39,242 nucleotides of DNA, taken from contig JADGPP010000030.1 of the NCBI GenBank assembly GCA_017882375.1, positions 1-39,242 on the forward strand, written 5' to 3'. Made by a program: the position numbers and the translations under genes. The DNA comes from Solirubrobacteraceae bacterium (GTDB lineage: Bacteria; Actinomycetota; Thermoleophilia; Solirubrobacterales; Solirubrobacteraceae). Within the stretch, counting starts at the first letter, position 1. Each line of letters starts with the position of its first letter. Below the pieces are notes generated by a model that was not told where the DNA came from, made no database searches, and was given only the letters and a program-made list of their open reading frames with translations. Shown piece after piece: positions 31,481 to 39,242 of the stretch.

Positions 31481-33574
31481 ATGCCCGACTTCAAGCTCGA
31501 CTCCGTCTTCACGCCGACCGCCGACCAGCCGAAGGCGATCGCGGCGCTGGCCGAAGGCGTCGAGGGCGGCGAACAGTTCCAGACGCTGCTCGGGGCGACG
31601 GGCACGGGCAAGACGATGGCGATGGCCGGGGTGATCGAGGCGGTTCAGCGCCCGACGCTGGTGATCGCCCACAACAAGACGCTGGCGGCGCAGCTGTGCA
31701 ACGAGTTCCGCACGTTCTTCCCCGACAACGCCGTCGAGTACTTCGTGTCGTACTACGACTACTACCAGCCCGAGGCCTACGTCCCCAGCCGCGACCTGTA
31801 CATCGAGAAGGACTCGGCGATCAACCAGGAGGTCGACCGCCTGCGCCACGCGGCGACGGCCGCCGTGTTCGCGCGCCGCGACGTGATCGTCGTCGCGTCG
31901 GTGTCGTGCATCTTCGGCCTGGGCTCGCCGGAGACCTATGAGATGAACATGCAGATCCTCAACCGCGGCCAGGAAATCGACCGCGACAAGCTGCTGCGCA
32001 AACTCGTGGCGATCCAGTACACGCGCAACGACACCGTGCTGTCGCGCGGCAGCTTCCGCGTGCGCGGCGAGACGCTGGAGGTCTTCCCCGCCTACGCCGC
32101 GACGGCCTTCCGGGCGACGCTGTTCGGCGACGAGGTCGAGCGCCTGCAGCACTTCGACCCGCTGACGGGCGAGCTGCTCCAGGACGACCTCGAGCACGTG
32201 GCGATCTGGCCGGCGACGCACTACAACGTCAAGGAGGGCACGATCGAGGACGGCGTCGCGGAGATCGGCCGAGAGCTCAATGAGCGCTGCGAGCAGCTGG
32301 AGTCCGAGGGCAAGCTGCTGGAGTCCCACCGCCTGCGCCAGCGCACGCAGTACGACATGGAGATGCTGCGCGAGATGGGCTTCTGCTCGGGGATCGAGAA
32401 CTACTCGCGGATCCTCGACAAACGCCAGCCGGGAGAGCGTCCGTACTGCCTGATCGACTACTTCCCCAAGGACTTCATCTGCTTCATCGACGAGTCCCAT
32501 CAGACCGTGCCGCAGATCGGCGGCATGTACGAAGGTGACCGCTCGCGCAAGCAGACGCTCGTCGACTACGGCTTCCGCCTGCCGAGCGCGCTGGACAACC
32601 GCCCGCAGCGCTTCGAGGAGTTCCTCTCGATCACGCCGCAGCTGCTGTTCGTCTCGGCCACGCCCGGGGAATACGAGCGGACCAACTCGACGCGGATCGT
32701 CGAGCAGATCGTCCGCCCGACGGGGATCGTCGATCCGCGCGTGGAGGTGCGCGAGACCAAGAACCAGATCGACGACCTGATGAACGAGGTGCGCAAGCGC
32801 ACCGAGCGCGACGAGCGCGTGCTGGTGACGACGCTGACCAAGAAGATGTCCGAGGACCTCTCGCAGTATCTGCTGGAGATGGGCTTCAAGACGCGCTACC
32901 TGCACTCGGAGATCGACACGCTGGAGCGCATCCAGATCATCCGCGACCTGCGCCTGGGTGAGTACGACGTGCTGGTCGGCGTGAACCTGCTGCGCGAGGG
33001 CCTCGACCTGCCCGAGGTCTCGCTGGTGGCGATCCTCGACGCCGACAAGGAGGGCTTCCTGCGCGGGGAGACTTCGCTGATCCAGACGATCGGCCGCGCG
33101 GCGCGCAACGTCGACGGGACCGTGTTGATGTACGCCGACAAGGAGACCAAGGCGATGAAGGCGGCGATCTCCGAGACCGACCGCCGGCGCGAAATCCAGG
33201 TTGCCTACAACGAGGAGCACGGAATCACCGCGGCGACGATCGTCAAGGGCATCTCCGACATCGCCGAGTTCCTGCAAGCCGAGTCCAAGGTGCCCAAGCG
33301 CAAACGCAGCAGGCGCAAGTCCGCCACGGCCGGCGAGATGCCCCAGCACGAGCTCGAGCGCATGGTCGTCGAGCTGGAGGAGGAGATGATCGCCGCCGCC
33401 GACGAGTTGCGCTTCGAGTACGCCGCGCAACTGCGCGACGAGTTGCGCGAGCTGCGCCGTGACCTGCGCGAGATCCAGGCCAGCGAGGCGCCGCCGGAGG
33501 CAGAGGCCGCGACGGCGGACGCTCCTGCCGACGACGCCGCTGCGCATGAGGCCCCGACGGGCGACATCGCCTAG
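31481..33574 (+). CDS. uvrB: Excinuclease ABC subunit B
   Basis: 697 residues. Walker A LLGATGTGKTMAMAGVIE near residue 37 and the damage-probing beta-hairpin VSYYDYYQPEAYVPSRD near residue 90 are present. Helicase motifs follow (FIDESHQTVPQIGGMYEGDR, LFVSATPGEYE, VLVGVNLLREGLDLPEVSLV, QTIGRAARNVDG). A C-terminal UVR motif (ADELRFEYAAQLRDELRELR) mediates UvrC binding. An acidic Ala-rich tail of about 35 residues extends beyond it. It forms the lesion-verification complex of nucleotide excision repair with UvrA, encoded 1.1 kb downstream. Confidence 0.97.
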   Translation: MPDFKLDSVFTPTADQPKAIAALAEGVEGGEQFQTLLGATGTGKTMAMAGVIEAVQRPTLVIAHNKTLAAQLCNEFRTFFPDNAVEYFVSYYDYYQPEAYVPSRDLYIEKDSAINQEVDRLRHAATAAVFARRDVIVVASVSCIFGLGSPETYEMNMQILNRGQEIDRDKLLRKLVAIQYTRNDTVLSRGSFRVRGETLEVFPAYAATAFRATLFGDEVERLQHFDPLTGELLQDDLEHVAIWPATHYNVKEGTIEDGVAEIGRELNERCEQLESEGKLLESHRLRQRTQYDMEMLREMGFCSGIENYSRILDKRQPGERPYCLIDYFPKDFICFIDESHQTVPQIGGMYEGDRSRKQTLVDYGFRLPSALDNRPQRFEEFLSITPQLLFVSATPGEYERTNSTRIVEQIVRPTGIVDPRVEVRETKNQIDDLMNEVRKRTERDERVLVTTLTKKMSEDLSQYLLEMGFKTRYLHSEIDTLERIQIIRDLRLGEYDVLVGVNLLREGLDLPEVSLVAILDADKEGFLRGETSLIQTIGRAARNVDGTVLMYADKETKAMKAAISETDRRREIQVAYNEEHGITAATIVKGISDIAEFLQAESKVPKRKRSRRKSATAGEMPQHELERMVVELEEEMIAAADELRFEYAAQLRDELRELRRDLREIQASEAPPEAEAATADAPADDAAAHEAPTGDIA

Positions 33575-33577
33575 GAT
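33572..33577 (+). promoter_or_regulatory. -10 element (TAGGAT) for DivIVA-like gene
   Basis: TAGGAT overlaps the uvrB stop codon and ends 7 nt before the GTG at 33585, which supports that GTG, rather than the ATG inside the -10 at 33576, as the start. Confidence 0.45.
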
Positions 33578-33584
33578 GCCCGCC

Positions 33585-34613
33585 GTGGACATCGACCGTC
33601 AGGCGATCGAGCGACGTGACTTTCCCATCGCGCGGCGTGGCTATGAGCCGGCCGCCGTGGACGCCCATCTGCGCGCGCTCGCGGCCGAGATCGAGCAGCT
33701 GCAGCGCGAGCTGTCCGAGGGCGGTGGGCGGACCTCTCTGGCCTCCGCGGCCGGTAACCAGGTGCAGAGTATCCTCGCCGCGGCCGAGGCGACCGCCGCC
33801 GACTTCGAGCGCGACGCGGCCGACAGCGCACACACGACGCGCGAGGAGGCCGATCGCGACGCCGCGCGCACGCGCGAGCAGGCGATCGTCCAAGCACGCG
33901 CGCATGTCGCCGCTGTGGCTCAGGCGACGGCCGTGCTGCTCGAGCGCGTGGGCTCGATGGACGCGCAGGTGAGCGCGCTGGTCGACAGCGTGCGCGCGGG
34001 CGCCGACCGGCTTGCCACGGACCTCGGCGCAGTCGAGACGAACATGGATGAGCTCTACGACGCTGCCGCCGGGAAGGCGGTCACGCGCGCGGTGGCCGGC
34101 GAGCCGCCGCCTCAGCCGTCCGTTCCCGCGCCACCCGCGCCGCAGCATCCAGCGCCGCAGCTCGCCGGTCAGGCGCCGGCTCCGCCGATTCCCCCGCCGC
34201 CTTCGGGTGCAGCCGCGCCGCAGGTGCGCGCCGCGCAGACCACACCGCCGCCGCTCTCGCCACCCGAGACCGCCCAACCAGACGCCCATGTCGATCCTGA
34301 GGCGCCCGCGCCGCACGGACACCGGGCCGCTGCGCATCCGCTGTCGCCCCCCGAAGCGGCAGCGCCGGGTGTGCACGTCGACCCGGAGGCGCCTCCGCCG
34401 CGCGCGCGTATCGCGACGGGCGCTGGGTCCGGCGGGCAGGCGGGCGCGCAGGCCCCTGACAACGGCGACCTCGACGGCGCGCGGCTGATCGCGCTGAACA
34501 TGGCGCTCAACGGCGAGTCGCGCGAGGACGCCGATCGCTATCTCGCCGAGAACTTCCAGCTGTCCGACCGGCAGAAGCTGATAGACGAGGTGTACGCAGC
34601 GATCGAGGGTTGA
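33585..34613 (+). CDS. DivIVA-domain coiled-coil protein with long Pro-rich linker
   Basis: 342 residues from the GTG at 33585 (345 from the ATG at 33576). Residues 1-45 ([33 protein letters not shown]) match the DivIVA N-terminal membrane-curvature motif. Residues about 45-160 are heptad-like Ala/Glu/Arg coiled coil. Residues about 165-290 are a Pro/Ala-rich linker with a duplicated LSPPE...HVDPEAP block. The last 45 residues ([46 protein letters not shown]) form a compact helical module that looks conserved. DivIVA relatives act in polar growth and division-site placement; the C-terminal module suggests a specialised scaffold. The assignment rests mostly on the N-terminal motif. Confidence 0.75.
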   Translation: MDIDRQAIERRDFPIARRGYEPAAVDAHLRALAAEIEQLQRELSEGGGRTSLASAAGNQVQSILAAAEATAADFERDAADSAHTTREEADRDAARTREQAIVQARAHVAAVAQATAVLLERVGSMDAQVSALVDSVRAGADRLATDLGAVETNMDELYDAAAGKAVTRAVAGEPPPQPSVPAPPAPQHPAPQLAGQAPAPPIPPPPSGAAAPQVRAAQTTPPPLSPPETAQPDAHVDPEAPAPHGHRAAAHPLSPPEAAAPGVHVDPEAPPPRARIATGAGSGGQAGAQAPDNGDLDGARLIALNMALNGESREDADRYLAENFQLSDRQKLIDEVYAAIEG

Positions 34614-34664
34614 TCTGTCCCGGTCGGACGATCGCAACGAGCGGATTGCGGGCTGGTGAGCGAG

Positions 34665-34680
34665 GCGAACGTCTGTTCGC
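34665..34680. promoter_or_regulatory. LexA (SOS) box upstream of uvrA
   Basis: GCGAACGTCTGTTCGC is a perfect inverted repeat with a 4-nt spacer and matches the Gram-positive/actinobacterial LexA operator core CGAAC-N4-GTTCG. It sits 5 bp upstream of the uvrA -10, where LexA would block RNA polymerase. Confidence 0.82.
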
Positions 34681-34685
34681 CGTCA

Positions 34686-34691
34686 TAGAAT
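34686..34691 (+). promoter_or_regulatory. -10 element (TAGAAT) for leaderless uvrA
   Basis: TAGAAT ends 9 nt before the ATG at 34701 with no Shine-Dalgarno between, suggesting a leaderless mRNA. Confidence 0.5.
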
Positions 34692-34700
34692 GACTGGCTG

Positions 34701-37694
34701 ATGCCAGCCGGCAACCAGATAGTCGTTTCGGGGGCGCGCGAGCACAACCTGAAGGACATCTCGCTCTCGCTGCCGCGCGATGCGCTGGTGGTGATCACGG
34801 GACTGTCCGGCTCGGGTAAGAGCTCGCTGGCCTTCGACACGATCTACGCCGAGGGGCAGCGCCGCTACGTCGAGTCGCTGTCGGCGTACGCCCGTCAGTT
34901 CCTCGGCCAGATGGACAAGCCGGACGTCGACTCGATCGAGGGGCTCTCGCCGGCGATCTCGATCGACCAGAAGACGACCTCGCGCAATCCGCGCTCGACG
35001 GTCGGCACGGTGACCGAGATCTACGACTACCTGCGCCTGCTGTGGTCGCGTGTGGGCAAGCCGCACTGCCCGATCTGCGGGCGGCCGATCGTCGGCCAGT
35101 CGGCCGAGCAGATCATCGACCAGGCGATGGAGCTCGCCGAGGGGACGCGCTTCATGGTGCTCGCGCCGGTCGTGCGCGGGCGCAAGGGCGAGTACGGCAA
35201 GCTCCTGGAGGAGCTGCGCAACGACGGCTTTGCGCGGGTGAAGATCGACGACCGCATCCGCATGCTGGAGGAGTCGATCGTGCTCGACAAGCGCTACAAG
35301 CACGACATCTCGGTCGTCGTCGACCGCCTGGCGATGCGACATGACGTGCGCAAGCGCCTGGCGGACTCGATCGAGACGGCCGTCGCCCTCGCCGACGGTC
35401 TCGTCGAGATCGAGATCGTCGGTGCCGCCAAAGACCAGCCCGAGTCCGAGGCGGCTCACGCGACGGGCGCGAAGGGCGCGCGTGCCCCAGCCAGCCAGAT
35501 CGTCCCCGGCGAGACGCCGCAGCCCGGCACGATCTTCACGTTCTCCGAGCGCTTTGCCTGTCCCGAGCACGGACCGTCGCTGGTCGAGCTGGAGCCGCGG
35601 ATCTTCTCCTTCAACTCGCCGCACGGGGCGTGCGACCGCTGCACTGGGCTCGGCTCGCAGATGGAGATAGACCCGGAGCTCGTCGTGCCCGACCCGACGC
35701 TGTCGATCGCCGAAGGCGCACTCGCGCCCTGGGCCAACAGCACGTCCAACTACTACGAGCAGGTGACCGAGGCGATCGCCGACCGCTACGGCGTCGACCT
35801 GGAGGCGCCGTGGGAGGACCTGCCCGAGGAGCGCCGCGCCCTGTTCCTGCAAGGCACCAACGGCGAGCCGGTGCACGTCAGCTATCGCAACCGCTACGGG
35901 CGCCGGCGCTCGTATGCGACGCGCTTTGAGGGAATCGTCAAGAACCTGCAGCGGCGCTATCGCGAGACCGACTCGGAGTGGACGCGCGAGAAGATCGAGG
36001 AGTTCATGTCGCTGCGCGCCTGCCCGGTGTGCGGCGGAGCGCGCTTGCGCGCGGAGTCGCGCGCGGTGACCGTCGGCGGCACGCGCATCGAGGACTTCTG
36101 CGCGCTGTCGGCGCGGCGCGCGCTTGAGTGGTTGGAGGAGGTCGAGCTGTCAGAGACAGACCGTCACGTGGCGCGGCTGATCCTGCGCGAGATATCCGAG
36201 CGCCTGCAGTTCCTGGAGAACGTCGGCATCGGCTACCTGTCGATGGACAGGGCCGCCGCGACGCTGTCGGGCGGGGAGGCGCAGCGGATTCGCCTGGCGA
36301 CGCAGATCGGCTCGTCGCTGGTCGGCGTGCTGTACATCCTCGACGAGCCCTCGATCGGGCTGCACCAGCGCGACAACTCCAAGCTGATCACCACGCTGGA
36401 GCGCCTGCGCGACCTGGGCAACACGGTGATCGTCGTCGAGCACGACGAGCAGACGATGCGCAGCGCCGACCATCTCGTCGACCTCGGCCCCGGCGCCGGA
36501 GAGCACGGCGGTCAGATCGTCGCGCAGGGCACGGCCGCGCAGGTGCAGCGCGTGAAGGGCTCGCTGACGGGGCAGTTCCTGGCGGGAACGCGCACGATCG
36601 AGGCGCCGGAGCAACGGCGCAAGCCGAGCGGCTACGTGGAGATCGTCGGCGCCTCAGAACACAACCTGCGCGAGATCGACGTGCACATCCCGCTCGGCGT
36701 GCTCACCTGCGTGACCGGCGTGTCGGGCTCGGGCAAGTCGACGCTCGTCAACGAAGTGCTCTACAAGGCTGTCGCCAACCGCCTGCACCGCGCCCGCCAG
36801 CGACCGGGCGCGCACCGCGCGATCCACGGTTTGGACCAGCTCGACAAGATCATCGCCGTCGACCAATCGCCGATCGGGCGCACGCCGCGCTCGAACCCCG
36901 CCACCTACACGGGCCTGTTCGACGTGATCCGCGACCTCTTCTCCAAGACCCAGGAGGCCCGCATCCGCGGCTACAAGCCGGGCCGCTTCAGCTTCAACGT
37001 CAAGGGCGGGCGCTGCGAGGTCTGCCGCGGCGATGGACAGATCAAGATCGAGATGCACTTCCTGCCCGACGTCTATGTCCCGTGCGAGCAGTGCCACGGC
37101 AAGCGCTACAACCGCGAGACGCTGGAAGTGCGCTTCAAGGGCAAGAGCATCGCCGACGTGCTCGACATGCCCGTCGAGGAGGCGCTGAAGTTCTTCGAGC
37201 ACATCCCGAAGGTCCGCCGCCGCCTGGAGACGCTGCACGCGGTCGGCCTGGGCTACGTGCGCCTCGGTCAGCCGGCGACGACGCTGTCGGGCGGCGAGGC
37301 CCAGCGCGTGAAGCTGGCGACCGAGCTTTCGAAGGTGGCGACAGGGCGCACGCTGTACATCCTCGACGAGCCGACGACCGGGCTGCACTTCGCCGACGTG
37401 CAGCGGCTGCTGGAGGTGCTGCAGCGGCTCGTCGACGCCGGCAACAGCGTGGTCGTGATCGAGCACAACCTCGACGTGATCAAGTCGGCCGACCGGCTGA
37501 TCGACATGGGCCCGGAGGGCGGCGAGGAGGGTGGTATGGCGATCGCCGTCGGCACTCCCGAGGAGGTCGCCGCCGAGCCGTCGTCGCACACCGGGCAGTT
37601 CCTAGCCGAGATCCTCACGCCGGTCGTGAAGCGGTCGGAGACCCGGTCGGGCAAGGGTCCGCGGGGTGGGCGCCCGGCCAAGGTCGCCGCTTGA
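34701..37694 (+). CDS. uvrA: Excinuclease ABC subunit A
   Basis: 997 residues. The first ATPase begins [19 protein letters not shown] with Walker [15 protein letters not shown]; the second begins [12 protein letters not shown] with Walker [15 protein letters not shown]. Both signatures are LSGGEAQR, and Walker B regions read [13 protein letters not shown] and [13 protein letters not shown]. Zinc modules are visible as CPEHG with [17 protein letters not shown], and the C-terminal finger CEVCRGDGQ with [10 protein letters not shown]. An insertion of about 30 polar residues ([18 protein letters not shown]) precedes the first finger. UvrA dimers find DNA damage and load UvrB. It is the only gene in the window with an SOS box. 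Confidence 0.97.
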   Translation: MPAGNQIVVSGAREHNLKDISLSLPRDALVVITGLSGSGKSSLAFDTIYAEGQRRYVESLSAYARQFLGQMDKPDVDSIEGLSPAISIDQKTTSRNPRSTVGTVTEIYDYLRLLWSRVGKPHCPICGRPIVGQSAEQIIDQAMELAEGTRFMVLAPVVRGRKGEYGKLLEELRNDGFARVKIDDRIRMLEESIVLDKRYKHDISVVVDRLAMRHDVRKRLADSIETAVALADGLVEIEIVGAAKDQPESEAAHATGAKGARAPASQIVPGETPQPGTIFTFSERFACPEHGPSLVELEPRIFSFNSPHGACDRCTGLGSQMEIDPELVVPDPTLSIAEGALAPWANSTSNYYEQVTEAIADRYGVDLEAPWEDLPEERRALFLQGTNGEPVHVSYRNRYGRRRSYATRFEGIVKNLQRRYRETDSEWTREKIEEFMSLRACPVCGGARLRAESRAVTVGGTRIEDFCALSARRALEWLEEVELSETDRHVARLILREISERLQFLENVGIGYLSMDRAAATLSGGEAQRIRLATQIGSSLVGVLYILDEPSIGLHQRDNSKLITTLERLRDLGNTVIVVEHDEQTMRSADHLVDLGPGAGEHGGQIVAQGTAAQVQRVKGSLTGQFLAGTRTIEAPEQRRKPSGYVEIVGASEHNLREIDVHIPLGVLTCVTGVSGSGKSTLVNEVLYKAVANRLHRARQRPGAHRAIHGLDQLDKIIAVDQSPIGRTPRSNPATYTGLFDVIRDLFSKTQEARIRGYKPGRFSFNVKGGRCEVCRGDGQIKIEMHFLPDVYVPCEQCHGKRYNRETLEVRFKGKSIADVLDMPVEEALKFFEHIPKVRRRLETLHAVGLGYVRLGQPATTLSGGEAQRVKLATELSKVATGRTLYILDEPTTGLHFADVQRLLEVLQRLVDAGNSVVVIEHNLDVIKSADRLIDMGPEGGEEGGMAIAVGTPEEVAAEPSSHTGQFLAEILTPVVKRSETRSGKGPRGGRPAKVAA

Positions 37695-37705
37695 GCTGAG
37701 TCCTA

Positions 37706-37732
37706 CGGTTCGGTGGTCGGCGTGCCGAGCCG
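37706..37732. terminator. Hairpin between converging uvrA and GGDEF/HD-GYP genes
   Basis: CGGTTCGG (37706-37713) pairs with CCGAGCCG (37725-37732), 8 bp with one G-U and an 11-nt loop, in the 41-bp gap between convergent stop codons. No U-tract follows. Confidence 0.45.
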
Positions 37733-37735
37733 CGT

Positions 37736-39242
37736 TCAGGCGTGAACTGCGGCTCTGTCACGACCGATGGCGACGAACTTCGGAGCGAGATGCTCGCGCT
37801 TGGAGCGATCGCCGAGGACCCGTAGGAGGGCGTCGACGACGTCCTCGTCGAACTGCGTGCCGGCGTTGCGGCGCAGCTCCTCGATGGCGAACCGCTCGCC
37901 GGGCGCTTTGCGATAGGGCCGGTCGGAGGTCATCGCCTCGTAGGCGTCGGCGACGTGGATGATGCGCGACTCCAGCGGAATCTCACGATCGGCGATGCCA
38001 TCGGGGTAACCGGCTCCGTCGATGCGCTCGTGGTGATGGCGCACCCATCCAGCTCGCTCGGGCATCTCGGCCGCCAGCACGATGGCCTCGCCGAGCACCG
38101 AATGAGTCTTCATCCGCTCGTACTCGCCAGCGTCGAGCTCGGTTGGCTTTCTGAGGATGGCATCGGGGATGCCGATCTTGCCGACGTCGTGAAGCAGGCC
38201 GGCGATGCGAAGGCGCGCCAGTCGCTCGCCGTCGAAGCCCAGCTCGACACCGATCGCGGCGCACAGATTGGAGACGGTCTGGGAGTGGCTGCGTGTGTAG
38301 GGATCCTTCGCATCGACGGCAAGTGCGAGGGCGTTCGCGAGGGTCCGGACGTGGTTCGCGTCCTCTTCGTTGGGCGCACGCGTGAAATCGCCCATGTCCG
38401 GCGTGTACAGGGCCGCGGCCTGGCCCGAGGCCTTGGCGCTGATCAACGCGCGGTCCGCGTCGCGGACAACATCGTCCTTGGACCGCAGCTCGGTCGCCTG
38501 TGAGATCCCCGCCGTCGCTCGCACGGATGCCTGGCCAAGCTGTTCCAGCGCCTCCTGGAGGCGCTGGGCGAATTGAAATCCTGCCCACTCGCCGACAGCC
38601 GGGAGGATCACCGCGAACTCGTCGCCGCCGATGCGGTAGGCCCTGTCGCTCGCGCGCATGGTCGACTTGATCGCCTTCGCGAGAGCTTGCAGATGCTCGT
38701 CGCCTGCCTGATGCCCGCGGGTGTCATTTACCTCCTTCAGGTCGTTGACGTCGAGCAGCACGAGTGTCAGCGGCGTGTTCAGGCGTGCAGTGCGCTGAAG
38801 CTCATTCGCCATGTCCTCATGAAAGGCACGGTGGTTGCGCAGCTCGGTCAGAGGATCGGTGAGCACCAGCTCTGACAACCGCTGCAGCTCGGCCGCGCGT
38901 GCCTTGCGCCCGGCACGGCGATAGCGACCAATCACCAGCAGCAGTGCGATCACCAGGCCGGCACCGAGTCCGACGGCGATCAGCCCGGCCCTGAAGGCTC
39001 CGGCCTCGTCCTTGCGCAGCTCATCGCTCTGCTCCAGGGCCTTGGACGAGGCGACCTGGGCCGCTGAGTAGACGTCCGCCTGGATGACGCTGAAGATCGG
39101 GTCGGTGACCGTCTGGTCCAGGTGTCTGACCAGGGGCGTGTTACCTGACCGGGTCGCCGCGAACATCCTCGCGGTCGCCCGCTCGTAACGCCGATGGAGC
39201 GCCAGCAAGTGCACGACCCTCTGCCTGACGGCGAGAGAGCGG
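37736..39242 (-). CDS. Membrane-bound GGDEF + HD-GYP cyclic-di-GMP enzyme (N-terminus beyond the window)
   Basis: At least 501 residues; the frame stays open to the window edge (RSLAVRQRVVHLLALHRRYERAT), so a GTG at 39214 is probably internal. An N-terminal helical sensor segment is followed by one membrane helix (AGLIAVGLGAGLVIALLLVIG). The GGDEF domain has LTDPLTELRNHRAF, an intact active site RIGGDEFAVILP and an upstream RASD matching the RxxD inhibitory site. The HD-GYP domain has LLHDVGKIGIPDAIL, HHERIDGAGYPDGI and DAYEAMTSDRPYR, all intact. It should therefore be able both to make and to degrade cyclic-di-GMP. It is convergent with uvrA. Confidence 0.93.
   Translation of the reverse strand, partial: RSLAVRQRVVHLLALHRRYERATARMFAATRSGNTPLVRHLDQTVTDPIFSVIQADVYSAAQVASSKALEQSDELRKDEAGAFRAGLIAVGLGAGLVIALLLVIGRYRRAGRKARAAELQRLSELVLTDPLTELRNHRAFHEDMANELQRTARLNTPLTLVLLDVNDLKEVNDTRGHQAGDEHLQALAKAIKSTMRASDRAYRIGGDEFAVILPAVGEWAGFQFAQRLQEALEQLGQASVRATAGISQATELRSKDDVVRDADRALISAKASGQAAALYTPDMGDFTRAPNEEDANHVRTLANALALAVDAKDPYTRSHSQTVSNLCAAIGVELGFDGERLARLRIAGLLHDVGKIGIPDAILRKPTELDAGEYERMKTHSVLGEAIVLAAEMPERAGWVRHHHERIDGAGYPDGIADREIPLESRIIHVADAYEAMTSDRPYRKAPGERFAIEELRRNAGTQFDEDVVDALLRVLGDRSKREHLAPKFVAIGRDRAAVHA

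Noticed and set aside
31466-33592. About 700-codon open frame antisense to uvrB
   Set aside because: It mirrors codon bias of uvrB, has no recognisable domain, and uvrB itself is unmistakable.

Overview
The window is 39.2 kb of very GC-rich, gene-dense bacterial chromosome. GTG starts are frequent, as are 4-base stop/start overlaps (GTGA or ATGA), and many start codons lie only 6-11 nt downstream of a TANNNT -10 hexamer. The order polA ... rpsA-coaE ... uvrB ... uvrA is the one known from Mycobacterium and other Actinobacteria. Together with GC content and gene style this suggests a deep-branching, high-GC actinobacterium (Thermoleophilia/Solirubrobacterales-like). That placement is inference; no rRNA is present to prove it.

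Region 1 (1-6936): after the 3' end of an unidentified membrane-protein gene comes a cobalamin riboswitch (B12 box at 450-464, perfect 10-bp P2 helix). It is followed by a tight five-gene operon: an exported DUF4430 protein, a DUF4430 lipoprotein, EcfT, a fused double ATPase (EcfA-EcfA'), and an S component fused to an alpha/alpha-barrel domain with squalene-cyclase-type QNxDGGF repeats. DUF4430 and the alpha/alpha barrel are the two domain types that make up animal intrinsic factor and transcobalamin. I read the operon as an ECF-type B12 importer carrying a split, transcobalamin-like cobalamin-capture module. This is the most interesting system in the window.

Region 2 (7022-18222): a PAP2 phosphatase; a PduO-type cobalamin adenosyltransferase, which would process imported B12; the three-gene proton-translocating transhydrogenase pntAA-pntAB-pntB; glpD; folP; a Rho homologue that has lost several catalytic residues and the Q-loop; an uncharacterised acidic protein whose stop codon overlaps that of rho; and an APC permease with a C-terminal universal-stress-protein domain.

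Region 3 (18242-28632): a TIGR01777-family epimerase; a 290-bp, locally AT-richer non-coding island carrying tandem and inverted repeats and bordered by a duplicate of the last 40 bp of the malic enzyme gene; an ACT-domain malic enzyme; polA (apparently without active proofreading); a YdcZ-type membrane protein; then an accessory block. The block has a MocR-type regulator divergent from a small membrane protein, a carboxymuconolactone-decarboxylase-family pseudogene with an out-of-frame internal deletion, and an NAD-dependent epimerase. An FAD-dependent oxidoreductase completes the block.

Region 4 (28658-39242): housekeeping genes rpsA, coaE, a lytic transglycosylase, uvrB, a DivIVA-like protein, uvrA (with a clear LexA/SOS box), and the 3' part of a GGDEF plus HD-GYP cyclic-di-GMP enzyme running off the end of the window.
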